A stretch of 14,947 bases of DNA. Origin: Desulfobacterales bacterium (GTDB lineage: Bacteria; Desulfobacterota; Desulfobacteria; Desulfobacterales; UBA11574). The notes under the pieces are model-generated. The model saw only the letters and a program-made list of their open reading frames with translations, had not been told where the DNA came from and searched no databases. The stretch covers positions 1 through 14,947 of the forward strand of contig JAUVTO010000022.1 in NCBI GenBank assembly GCA_030601485.1. Direction: 5' to 3'. The position numbers and the translations under genes were made by a program. Positions 1 through 7,592 of the stretch are shown piece by piece. Each line of letters starts with the position of its first letter. Position 1 is the first letter of the stretch.

Positions 1-344
1 GAGGATGTGCGGATAGAATGCCATATCTTTTTAATGGCAAGGTTTCCCGTTATCCTGATGCGAAGATTGTGAACTTAATGCGCCTGAAGGGCGGTTGTTA
101 TGCCGAGCTTGAAACCAACGATTCATGGAAAAAAGTATTAGAATATTACAAATATCATATGAGCAAAACAGGTTGGTCAATACGGGTTGAGCGAGAATTT
201 GCAGCACCCCATATGGATGACTTGGAATCAGCCGCATTTTTAGCTCTGTTTAAAGACAATACCGGTTTAATGATCGACACCTATACGTCGGTTAATTGCG
301 ATAAAACCCAGATCGCTTTGTTTATGGGAGATTCTGATGAATAA
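1..344 (+). CDS. Probable lipoprotein, C-terminal part (5' end outside window)
   Basis: The reading frame is open from the first base of the window to the TAA at 342-344, so the gene probably starts upstream. An internal ATG at 18 would give 108 residues. The codons before it read Gly-Cys-Ala-Asp-Arg (3-17), and the Gly-Cys pair looks like the end of a lipobox, which would make the Cys at 6-8 the lipidated first residue of the mature protein; the hydrophobic stretch that would confirm this lies outside the window. The body resembles a small envelope domain often seen as 'YPxAK...letxdsxxKVxxYYkxxxxxxGW' (here from RYPDAKIVN through WKKVLEYYKYHMSKTGW). No enzymatic motif is visible and I assign no function. 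It overlaps the following pseudopilin gene by 8 bases, which suggests translational coupling. If the lipobox is illusory, a start at 18 with a GAGGA at 1-5 is the alternative. Confidence 0.65.
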   Translation, partial: GCADRMPYLFNGKVSRYPDAKIVNLMRLKGGCYAELETNDSWKKVLEYYKYHMSKTGWSIRVEREFAAPHMDDLESAAFLALFKDNTGLMIDTYTSVNCDKTQIALFMGDSDE

Positions 345-825
345 AAAAGGCTTCACGTTAATTGAACTGACCGTTACCCTTGCCATCTTGGGCATAATAT
401 CAGCCATTTCCATACCCAGTTATTTTTCCTGGCTTCCCAGGCATAGGTTGCAAACATCCGCAAGACATATTTATGATGACATGAATATGGCGAGATCCAG
501 AGCGGTAAAAACCAATTCAGATATAGGTATAGAATTTAACACGTCAAACGAAAATTATAGATTATTTATAGACACAGATCAAGACCAGGACTTTGATTCA
601 GGCGAAACCGTCTTGAGTACAGGTACGCTGGAGAATGGCGTAGATATTATTGATTCTACATTTACTGACGATACGTATGGATTTAATAGTAGAGGTATGT
701 CCGCCGGTACCACAGGCGATGTCCGATTGACAAATTCAAGCGGACTTTTTTTTGGGGTGCGCGTAACTACTTCTGGCTGTCTCACAATTATAACCAGCAC
801 GGATGGAGGCACCACCTGGAGTTAA
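337..825 (+). CDS. Type IV pilin-like / GspH-FimT family pseudopilin
   Basis: A 162-residue protein with a class III prepilin signal: a short basic leader MNKKG, cleavage predicted after Gly5, then FTLIEL with the conserved Glu at mature position +5, followed by a hydrophobic helix to about residue 30. The sequence after the helix (ARHIYDDMNMARSRAVKTNSDIGIEF) is the pattern of GspH/FimT minor pseudopilins, which prime pilus or type II secretion pseudopilus assembly in the inner membrane. Size and a C-terminal beta-rich region with a single Cys (about residue 148) fit the family. The start is supported by GGGAG at 326-330 and by overlap with the preceding gene. No further pilus genes follow; the nuo cluster begins after a 334-base spacer, so this is the distal end of its transcription unit. 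FimT versus GspH cannot be decided from this window. Confidence 0.88.
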   Translation: MNKKGFTLIELTVTLAILGIISAISIPSYFSWLPRHRLQTSARHIYDDMNMARSRAVKTNSDIGIEFNTSNENYRLFIDTDQDQDFDSGETVLSTGTLENGVDIIDSTFTDDTYGFNSRGMSAGTTGDVRLTNSSGLFFGVRVTTSGCLTIITSTDGGTTWS

Positions 826-909
826 GGCAAGTTTTAGGTTGAACCCGGTTTTTTCATCATTGAGGATGAGCAATTGCAGGATGGGATTGCACATGGACTC
901 AATCTTTCC

Positions 910-932
910 AACAGATATCTTCTGTTTTGTTT
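910..932 (+). terminator. Weak candidate terminator after the pseudopilin gene
   Basis: AACAGA (910-915) and TCTGTT (921-926) can pair as a 6-base stem around a 5-base loop, followed by TTGTTT. The stem is AT-rich and the T-run is interrupted, so this is a poor intrinsic terminator. It is listed only because it sits between the pilin gene and the presumed nuo promoter. Confidence 0.25.
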
Positions 933-950
933 AAAATTTTCATTTTTTCC

Positions 951-977
951 TTGACCCCTTCCTTTTTCTGATATAAG
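951..977 (+). promoter_or_regulatory. Possible sigma70-type promoter for the nuo cluster
   Basis: TTGACC (951-956) matches five of six bases of the -35 consensus and TATAAG (972-977) resembles a -10 box. The spacer is 15 bases, shorter than the preferred 17. It is the best match in the 826-1159 spacer and would place the transcription start near 984, giving a leader of roughly 175 bases that contains the 1013-1050 stem-loop. This is pattern matching only. Confidence 0.3.
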
Positions 978-1012
978 AAACCCAGCTTGGTTATATTCTA
1001 TCTGGTTACGAT

Positions 1013-1050
1013 GCGCTTTTCTCTCCTTGTCAGCAAAGGAAAAAAAGCGC
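1013..1050 (+). promoter_or_regulatory. Stem-loop in the presumed nuoA leader
   Basis: GCGCTTTT (1013-1020) is the exact reverse complement of AAAAGCGC (1043-1050). Inside it CCTT (1025-1028) pairs with AAGG (1036-1039) around a 7-base loop, with a small asymmetric internal loop between the two helices. No T-run follows, so it is not an intrinsic terminator. It may stabilise the operon mRNA or be a regulatory site. The remainder of the 826-1159 spacer holds no gene I can support. Confidence 0.4.
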
Positions 1051-1159
1051 ACGGTTATAACATTTCAGGCCTGTGCCGTATTATTGCAGCGTAAGGTTTG
1101 TACGGAAGTTAGCATAATTAGGGTAGGGCCTAAAAAAGAACGCGGAGGCACGATCAGAT

Positions 1160-1516
1160 ATGCTGACAGAATATTATCCTATCCTCTATACCGTAATTCT
1201 CGCCATTCTCTTCGCTGGCGTGACCGTCTTTCTCTCACATATCCTCGGCCCCAGGCGTAAGTTTAAAGTCAAAAACGAGCCTTATGAATGCGGTCTTCCA
1301 AGCGAAGGAGCTCAATACACCGATACCCCTGTCAAGTTTTATATCATCGCGTTACTCTTTCTTGTTTTTGAGCTTGAATGCGTTTTCCTGTATCCGTGGG
1401 CCGTCTATTACAAGAAACTCGGCCTGTTCGGATTCGCGGAAATGCTTCTTTTTATACTGATTCTTCTGATTTGTTACATTTATGTATGGAAAAAGGGAGC
1501 GTTGGAATGGGAATAG
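1160..1516 (+). CDS. nuoA: NADH-quinone oxidoreductase subunit A (membrane)
   Basis: A 118-residue membrane protein of the NuoA/ND3 family, part of the membrane arm next to the quinone site. Three hydrophobic segments are visible at about residues 7-29, 60-80 and 90-110. The family signature in the first loop, KNEPYECG (38-45, Cys44), is present; this loop touches the NuoD/NuoH quinone chamber. The second signature reads FELECVFLYPW (70-80); the first acidic position is Glu71, where many homologues have Asp. The ATG at 1160 is preceded by GGAGG at 1144-1148 (11-base spacing). It overlaps nuoB by 10 bases and opens the nuo cluster. Confidence 0.96.
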   Translation: MLTEYYPILYTVILAILFAGVTVFLSHILGPRRKFKVKNEPYECGLPSEGAQYTDTPVKFYIIALLFLVFELECVFLYPWAVYYKKLGLFGFAEMLLFILILLICYIYVWKKGALEWE

Positions 1517-2001
1517 AAAATTACCTGCAGGGTGAAAACTATATGGTCACAAGTTTGACTAAACTGGTCAACTGGTCACGGAGCAACTCTGTGTGGCCGT
1601 GCACTTTCGGCCTTGCATGCTGTGCCCTTGAGATGATCGCAAGCACACTGTCCAATTTTGACATTTCCAGGTTTGGCTCCGAGGTTTTTCGACCGTCACC
1701 CCGGCAGGCGGACTTGCTTATCGTCTCAGGGACACTGAGTAAAAAGATGTCGGTTATGGTCAAAAGGATATACGATCAGATGGCAGATCCCAAATGGGTT
1801 ATCGCCATGGGAGCCTGCGCTTCTTGCGGGGGTGTGTTTCAAAGCTACGCCGTGGTCCAGGGGGTGGACCAGATCATACCGGTGGATGTCTATATACCCG
1901 GTTGTCCTCCGCGTCCTGAAGCCGTGCTGGCCGGTCTTATGAAAATTCAGGAAAAAATAAGGACGGAAAAACTGGACCAGAGGCCGGATTTTGCCGGCTG
2001 A
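1507..2001 (+). CDS. nuoB: NADH-quinone oxidoreductase subunit B (N2 iron-sulfur cluster)
   Basis: A 164-residue peripheral-arm subunit that carries the terminal [4Fe-4S] cluster N2, the direct electron donor to quinone. The four expected ligands are visible: the tandem Cys38-Cys39 in FGLACCALEM, Cys104 in MGACASCGG and Cys133 in IPGCPPRPEA, with the same spacing as in Thermus Nqo6 (45/46/111/140). An additional Cys107 replaces the Ser often found in this loop. The start was set at 1507 (MGIENYL...) because it follows GGGAG at 1495-1499 with a 7-base spacer and matches the usual NuoB length; an in-frame ATG at 1378 would add 43 residues read out of frame through nuoA and looks unrelated to the family. 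The gene overlaps the end of nuoA by 10 bases, implying coupled translation. Confidence 0.96.
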   Translation: MGIENYLQGENYMVTSLTKLVNWSRSNSVWPCTFGLACCALEMIASTLSNFDISRFGSEVFRPSPRQADLLIVSGTLSKKMSVMVKRIYDQMADPKWVIAMGACASCGGVFQSYAVVQGVDQIIPVDVYIPGCPPRPEAVLAGLMKIQEKIRTEKLDQRPDFAG

Positions 2002-2027
2002 ACGCTGAAAAAAAAGGATGGAAGCGA

Positions 2028-2528
2028 ATGAGTTACAAAAACGTTATCCAAACTATTCATAAAAAATTTCCGGAAGCGGTTGTGAACGAGTGTGTAAACA
2101 AGGGCCAACGGGAGATCACCCTGGCGCAAAGCCAGTTTTATGAAACCATGCGCGTCCTTCAAGAAAACCCTGACCTCCCCTATGACCTGCTCATCGATAT
2201 ACTGGGAATTGACTATACCCCCAGAACGCCCCGGTTTGATCTGGTATATGTTCTCTTGTCAACAAAGGATTTCAGCCGCCTCATTGTAAGGCTTAAGGCG
2301 GAAGAAGGGGAAGAAATTCAGAGCGTGAGCCGTATCTGGCACTCCGCTGACTGGGCAGAAAGAGAAGTCTATGACCTTATGGGTGTACCATTTTCAGACC
2401 ACCCTGATTTAAAACGTATCCTTACCTGGAAAAACTTTGAGGGGCATCCGTTGCGCAAGGACTTCCCTCTTGAGGGAAAAGACTTTGACAAACCTTTTGA
2501 TCCGGAGACCATCGAGGATTACACGTAA
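2028..2528 (+). CDS. nuoC: NADH-quinone oxidoreductase subunit C (30 kDa)
   Basis: A 166-residue soluble subunit of the peripheral arm, homologous to the mitochondrial 30-kDa subunit. It has no cofactor and braces NuoD and the iron-sulfur subunits. The family signature is at residues 111-132 (EREVYDLMGV, then FSDHPDLKRI), followed by the usual GHPLRKDFPL near 139-148. It is a separate protein here, not the NuoCD fusion of E. coli. The start at 2028 is supported by AAGGA at 2014-2018. It lies 26 bases after nuoB. An 83-base gap follows before nuoD, beginning with a strong but unpartnered ribosome-binding-like sequence. Confidence 0.95.
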   Translation: MSYKNVIQTIHKKFPEAVVNECVNKGQREITLAQSQFYETMRVLQENPDLPYDLLIDILGIDYTPRTPRFDLVYVLLSTKDFSRLIVRLKAEEGEEIQSVSRIWHSADWAEREVYDLMGVPFSDHPDLKRILTWKNFEGHPLRKDFPLEGKDFDKPFDPETIEDYT

Positions 2529-2611
2529 AGGAGGCTTTCTGTTTTCACACGATAGTTGGTCTTTTCAAATAATGATTTCAAATACCATAGTGATATACGA
2601 GTGTAGAAACC

Positions 2612-3784
2612 ATGGCTGAAAGCAAAACAATATCCCTGAACATGGGGCCCCACCATCCCGCGACACACGGTGTACTTCGCATCGAACTGGAACTGGAAGG
2701 TGAAACCATCGTAAACGCAAAACTCCGCATCGGTTACCTGCACCGTGGGATCGAAAAACTTGCTGAAAGCAGGAACTATCAACAGGTGATTCCCCTTACC
2801 GACAGGCTCGATTATGCATCAGCTTCGGCAAATAATATGGGTTACTGCGTGACCGTGGAAAAACTGATGGGGATCGAGGTGCCCAAGCGGGCCCAGTATC
2901 TCAGGGTGATCATGGCAGAGCTTGCCCGAATCATGGGCCACCATCTCTGGATCGGCACCCATGCCCTGGACATAGGCGCTATGAGCGTCGTTTTTTATGC
3001 GTTCAGGGACCGGGAAATGATCATGGACATTAACGAAGAGATATCCGGATATAGGCTGACCCCTACTTTTTTCCGCATTGGCGGGGTGGCTCACGACGCA
3101 ACGTCCGAATTTATTAAAAAGGTGCGCGATTTTGTAAAATGGTTCCCAAAGGGTCTTGATGGTTACCATAAGCTATTAACGGAAAACAAAATATGGACGA
3201 CCCGGACCATGAACATAGGAACCATTTCCGCCGACGAAGCGGTCAATTACGGATTTACCGGACCCAGCCTCAGAGGGTCCGGGATGGCCTATGACGTGCG
3301 AAAGGCATTCCCGTACAGCAGCTATGATGATTTTGATTTTCAGATACCCGTAGGGGAAAAGGGGGATGTATACGACCGCTACCTGGTACGTATGGAAGAG
3401 TTCAGCCAATCCCTTAAAATTATTGACCAGGCGATTGAAAATCTGCCTGAAGGACCGGTAAATGTCGATAATCCATGGATAAGCAATCCTGATTTAGACG
3501 AGGTGCAAAAGGATATCAGTGCGCTGATCAGGCGTTTCATGATCCATGCAAAAGGTTTCGCCGCTCCCGAAGCGGAGGTCTATCAGGCTGTTGAAGGGGC
3601 CAAAGGAGAGCTCGGATTTTACCTGGTTGGCGACGGGAGCGAACATCCCTACAGGCTTAAAATAAGGTCTCCATGCTTTTACCTGGCCAGTGCGCTTCCC
3701 CGCCTTATGGTGGGGCATATGATGGCGGATGCCGTTGCCATTATAGGGAGCATCGATATTGTTTTAGGCGAGATCGACAGGTAA
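2612..3784 (+). CDS. nuoD: NADH-quinone oxidoreductase subunit D (49 kDa, quinone site)
   Basis: A 390-residue subunit related to the large subunit of [NiFe] hydrogenases but without the nickel-binding CxxC pairs, as expected for complex I. With NuoB it forms the quinone-binding site: His19 in GPHHPATHG and Tyr68 in TDRLDYASA correspond in spacing to Thermus Nqo4 His38 and Tyr87. Other family blocks are RIGYLHRGIEKL (39-50), LRGSGMAYDVRK and the C-terminal GSIDIVLGEIDR. The ATG at 2612 is the first possible start after an in-frame TGA at 2591-2593, and the protein begins as close homologues do. It lacks a clear Shine-Dalgarno sequence immediately upstream, unlike most of its neighbours. A 68-base gap separates it from the formate dehydrogenase gene. 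Confidence 0.96.
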   Translation: MAESKTISLNMGPHHPATHGVLRIELELEGETIVNAKLRIGYLHRGIEKLAESRNYQQVIPLTDRLDYASASANNMGYCVTVEKLMGIEVPKRAQYLRVIMAELARIMGHHLWIGTHALDIGAMSVVFYAFRDREMIMDINEEISGYRLTPTFFRIGGVAHDATSEFIKKVRDFVKWFPKGLDGYHKLLTENKIWTTRTMNIGTISADEAVNYGFTGPSLRGSGMAYDVRKAFPYSSYDDFDFQIPVGEKGDVYDRYLVRMEEFSQSLKIIDQAIENLPEGPVNVDNPWISNPDLDEVQKDISALIRRFMIHAKGFAAPEAEVYQAVEGAKGELGFYLVGDGSEHPYRLKIRSPCFYLASALPRLMVGHMMADAVAIIGSIDIVLGEIDR

Positions 3785-3852
3785 GATCGGGATTTTTTTA
3801 TATTCAGACAGATTTCAATTTATACATGTGACCGGAAAAGGGAAAGACGAGT

Positions 3853-6522
3853 ATGGTCAGGTTAACGATTGACGGAAGTGAGGTTGAGGTTCCCGAGGGG
3901 ACGACGATTCTCGAGGCCGCTGAAAAAACAGGTATCCGTATCCCAACCCTCTGTTACCACAAGAGGCTGCCGCCCATCGAGTCGTGCGATATGTGCATCG
4001 TTGAGATTGAGGGAGAGAAAGAGCCTGTTTGTTCCTGCGCCGCTCCGGTTTCAAACGGCCTTGTTGTTACCACGGATTCAAAGGCCCTCCATGAGCAGCG
4101 CACAGCAAATCTGAAAAAGATATTGAAATACCACCCCCTTGACTGTCCCATATGTGACAAGGCCGGGGAATGCGAGCTCCAGGATATTGTATACGAATTC
4201 GGTATCGAGGATGTTCCGTATGAATCCCGCAAGGTAAAAAGAGATGATACCTACTCCACATCACTGATCCGTTACTGGGCAGACAGATGTATCATGTGCC
4301 GGCGCTGCGTCACGGCATGTCTGGATCTCAAACAGATCGGGGCCCTGGAAATACAGGGGGAAGAGGAGAATGCAAGGATCGTTGTGGATCCTGATAAATG
4401 CAAGTCCTGCGGGGAATGCCTCATGGTATGTCCCACCGGCGCCCTGACCGAAAATCTCAGCAGGTACAAGGGAAGGCCCTGGCTGGTCAAGAGGGTTCAG
4501 ACCACATGCTCCTACTGCGGCTGCGGCTGCCAGTTTGATCTGAACGTTCTGGACAACCGGGTTATCGGCGTTACCACCGATGTGGACACGGGCGTAAACC
4601 AGGGCAGTCTTTGCGTCAAGGGGCGCTTCGGATATGAGTATATCGGAGACGAAAGCCGCCTTAAAAAACCGCTTATAAAAGAAAACGGCGCCTTGAGGGA
4701 GGCAAGCTGGGAAGAGGCTCTTGATACCGTGGCCGAAAAGTTCAAGGCCATCCGTGACCAACACGGCCCGGACAGTATCGCCGGGCTTACTTCGGCCAAG
4801 TGTACCAATGAGGAGAACTTTCTTTTTCAAAAATTCATGCGCGCGGTGATCGGGACCAACAACGTGGATCACTGCGCCCGGCTCTGACATTCTTCAACGG
4901 TGGCAGGTCTTGCCGTCACATTGGGAAGCGGGGCCATGACAAACCCCATCAGCAATGTCCTCAAGTCAGAAGTTATCCTGGCAATCGGAACCGACACTAC
5001 GGGTAATCACCCCATCATTGCCAACTACATTATGGAGGCCATACATCAGCACGGGGTCAAGCTCCTTGTGATCGACCCGAGGCGTATCGAGCTGGTGGAT
5101 CATGCCACACTCTGGCTGCAACACAATCCGGGCTCCGATGTTGCATTGATAAACGGTCTCATGCACATCATTCTTAAAGAGAACTTGCAGGATCAGGCTT
5201 ACATCGATGAGCGGCTGGAAGGTTTTGAGGAGCTGAAAAGCTGCATTGAAAAATATACCCCGGAACACGTGTCGTCAATTACCGGGATCTCTGAAGAAGA
5301 CCTTCATGCTGCGGCCCGGCTCTATGCAAAGGCCGATCCCGCAGCGCTCCTTTACACCATGGGGATAACCCAGCACATCACCGGGACGGATAACGTAAAG
5401 TCTTGTGCCAACCTGGCCATGCTTTGCGGCAACGTGGGCAAGGAAGGCGGCGGAGTCAATCCGCTCCGAGGCCAGAACAACGTCCAGGGTGCCTGTGATA
5501 TGGGCGGCCTGCCCAATGTCTTCCCCGGCTATCAGGCAGTTACCGTCGATGAAGTCAGGAAAAAGTTTGCAGATGCATGGCAGGTAGAAGGCTTTCCGTC
5601 CACTCCCGGCCTGACCGTCACTGAAATGTTCGACGCCGGCGAGACCGGACAAGTAAAAGCCATATACGTCATGGGAGAAAATCCCGCGCTGAGCGATCCG
5701 GACAAACATCATATAGAACATTGTATAGAAAGTTTAGATTTTTTTGTGGTCCAGGATATATTCCTTACGGAAACCGCAAAACTGGCCGACGTTGTGCTGC
5801 CTGCAACCTGTTTTGCGGAAAAAAACGGAACGGTTGTAAACACCGAACGCAAGGTCCAGAGAGTTCGAAAGGCTGTGGAACCTCCGGGAGAAGCCAGAGA
5901 GGACACCTGGATCATAAGCGAAATTGCAAAACGGATGGGCTATACCATGCCCGCAACAACTCCGGAAAAAATCATGGAGGAGATAAGACTTTTGACCCCA
6001 AGTTATAAGGGGATAACGTACAAACGGATTGAAAAGGGCGGAATTAGCTGGCCGTGTCCGGATGAAGACCATCCCGGGACGCCGGTGCTTCACGTGGGAA
6101 AATTTGCCAGAGGCAAGGGGCTTTTCTTTGCCATCGATTACATACCGCCTGCCGAGGAAGTCGATGACGAGTACCCATTTCTGCTCAGCACCGGCCGGGT
6201 TCCGCAGCACTTCCATACCGGAACCATGACCCGGCGCGGCACCGGCCTGAATCGTCTTTGCCCGGAACCCGTTGCGCAAATAAACCCTGAAGATGCCGAA
6301 AAGATGAACATATCAGACGGGGACTACATAGATATTACCTCAAGACGGGGCAGTATAAAAGTCAAAATAAAGCTCACGGAGCGTTCCAGCCCCGGAATGG
6401 TTTTTATGCCGTTCCATTTCCATGAAGCTCCGGCAAACATCCTGACACATTCAATTGTTGACCCGGTGGCAAAGATACCCGAGTTTAAGGTCAGCGCGGT
6501 CAAGATTAAAAAAGCTGCATGA
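3853..6522 (+). CDS. fdhA: Selenocysteine-containing formate dehydrogenase alpha subunit in the nuoG position
   Basis: Read through the in-frame TGA at 4885-4887 as selenocysteine, this is one 889-residue Mo/W-bis-PGD oxidoreductase predicted to interconvert formate and CO2. N-terminal part: [2Fe-2S] ligands Cys34, Cys45, Cys48 and Cys62; His94/Cys98/Cys101/Cys107 for a His-Cys [4Fe-4S] cluster; two ferredoxin motifs, Cys146/149/152/156 and Cys183/186/189/193. Catalytic part: Cys219/222/226/254 for the cluster near the cofactor, Lys256, Sec345-His346, and Arg539 in NPLRGQNNVQGACDMG, all matching the E. coli FdhF active site (Sec140, His141, Arg333). The C-terminal dinucleotide-binding domain spans roughly 770-885 and ends with AKIPEF. 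Length and domain order fit NAD-linked-type FdhA (for example Moorella), which resembles NuoG. True NuoG lacks the catalytic Sec/Cys. There is no nuoE or nuoF beside it; nuoH follows 13 bases later. A Cys-to-stop nonsense mutation is the alternative, judged unlikely given the exact position and the undamaged downstream frame. Confidence 0.9.
4885..4916 (+). promoter_or_regulatory. Selenocysteine UGA codon and bacterial SECIS-like hairpin
   Basis: TGA at 4885-4887 is followed after 11 bases by GGTGGC, then AGGTCT. From memory of E. coli fdhF, the AGGTCT loop lies at the same distance from its UGA (11 bases, GGTTGC, AGGTCT). Here GGCA (4902-4905) pairs with TGCC (4911-4914) around GGTCT; an alternative outer pairing ACGG/CCGT (4898... 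side to 4913-4916) is also possible. Such a hairpin recruits SelB with selenocysteyl-tRNA. Caution: these bases also encode the conserved Val-Ala-Gly-Leu, so protein conservation alone could explain part of the match. Confidence 0.75.
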
Positions 6523-6535
6523 GGGAGTAATCCAG

Positions 6536-7519
6536 ATGGTTGAATATTTAATCATTCCTGTAATCAAACTAATTGTGATATTCAGTGTGTTCCTCTTTAT
6601 AGCTGCTTACACAACCTATATGGAACGGAAGGTGCTGGGACATATGCAGATGAGATACGGACCCATGCGGGTCGGGTTTCATGGGCTCCTCCAGCCGATT
6701 GCAGACGGGATAAAAAACTTGTTCAAAGAGGATCTTATCCCTGAAAACGCAGACAAGACCGTCTTTGTGTTAGCCCCTGCCATCAGTATTACGGCCGCCG
6801 TTATTCTCCTTGCCGTGATCCCCTTGGGCCCTCCGATTACTATCTTCGGCCGGACAATTAACCTCTACATTGCCAACCCCTCCATCGGCATTCTTTTTAT
6901 TCTCGGATTTTCAACCCTTGGCGCTTACGGAAACATCCTGGGGGGATGGTCTTCAGGGAACAAGTACGGGTACATGGGTGGACTGCGCGGATCGGCCATG
7001 ATTATAAGCTACGAGATTTCAATGGCATTTGCTGTTGTGAGCATTATCATGATTACCGGCTCCTTCAGCCTGGTCGACATGGTGCATGCCCAGACCGGAT
7101 TATGGAATGTTTTTAAGCAGCCGGTCGCCTTCCTTGTTTTTCTTATCAGTGGAATTGCTGAATTAAACCGGACACCATTCGACATGCCCGAAGCTGAGTC
7201 CGAGCTATGCTGCGGATACAACGTGGAATACAGCAGCATGAAGTTTGCGCTATTTTTCCTGGCCGAATACATACACATGGTTGTTTTCGCCTCCCTGGTC
7301 ACAACGCTATTTTTTGGAGGATGGCATGGTCCGGCCTTTCTTCCCGGCGTGGTTTGGTTCTTTATAAAAGTGTTTGCCGTGATCTTCCTGTGCATCTGGG
7401 TGAGGGCTACTTTTCCCCGTTTGCGTTATGATAAGGTCATGAAACTTGAGTGGAAATTTCTTTTGCCTGTGGCGCTTCTTAATATTCTGGCCACGGGAAT
7501 GGTGATGGCAGTGTTATGA
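6536..7519 (+). CDS. nuoH: NADH-quinone oxidoreductase subunit H (membrane, quinone chamber)
   Basis: A 327-residue membrane protein with about eight hydrophobic helices, the ND1 homologue that links peripheral and membrane arms and lines the quinone tunnel. Family blocks seen: YMERKVLGHMQMRYGPMRVG (28-47), KEDLIPENADK (64-74), GWSSGNKYGYMGGLRGSAMIISYE (137-160) and ELNRTPFDMPEAESEL (209-224). The last block continues CCGYNVEYSSMK, with a Cys225-Cys226 pair where homologues I recall have other small residues. The start at 6536 follows GAGGGAG (6521-6527) at 8 bases; an upstream in-frame ATG at 6455 would overlap the formate dehydrogenase gene by 68 bases and add an unrelated basic segment. 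The close spacing to fdhA (13 bases) argues that the two are co-transcribed. Confidence 0.96.
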   Translation: MVEYLIIPVIKLIVIFSVFLFIAAYTTYMERKVLGHMQMRYGPMRVGFHGLLQPIADGIKNLFKEDLIPENADKTVFVLAPAISITAAVILLAVIPLGPPITIFGRTINLYIANPSIGILFILGFSTLGAYGNILGGWSSGNKYGYMGGLRGSAMIISYEISMAFAVVSIIMITGSFSLVDMVHAQTGLWNVFKQPVAFLVFLISGIAELNRTPFDMPEAESELCCGYNVEYSSMKFALFFLAEYIHMVVFASLVTTLFFGGWHGPAFLPGVVWFFIKVFAVIFLCIWVRATFPRLRYDKVMKLEWKFLLPVALLNILATGMVMAVL

Positions 7520-7592
7520 TGACAGGTTAGGGGGAATTCATAATTTCTAAGCTCTAAATATTATACACTATCCTGAAAAAACGGGTAAGATA

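Noticed and set aside
860..902. Nested inverted repeats TTGAG...CTCAA and GCAAT...ATTGC
   Set aside because: Five-base arms with unequal gaps are expected by chance in a spacer of this size; no supporting signal.
1027..1260. Small + strand frame across the nuo leader
   Set aside because: It runs through the leader stem-loop and the start of nuoA in another frame, with no ribosome-binding site and no recognisable protein pattern.
1378..1506. Longer nuoB start at ATG 1378
   Set aside because: The added 43 residues are read out of frame across nuoA, do not resemble NuoB, and the ATG at 1507 has a good ribosome-binding site.
4885..4900. Two separate genes: a truncated NuoG-like protein (3853-4887) and a downstream molybdopterin oxidoreductase starting at GTG 4900
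   Set aside because: The two frames are identical, the break lies on the formate dehydrogenase selenocysteine position, and the GTG start would cut the catalytic domain in the middle and has no independent ribosome-binding site in an intergenic context.
6455..6535. Longer nuoH start at ATG 6455
   Set aside because: It would add a basic, unrelated segment read within the end of the formate dehydrogenase gene; ATG 6536 has a strong upstream GAGGGAG.
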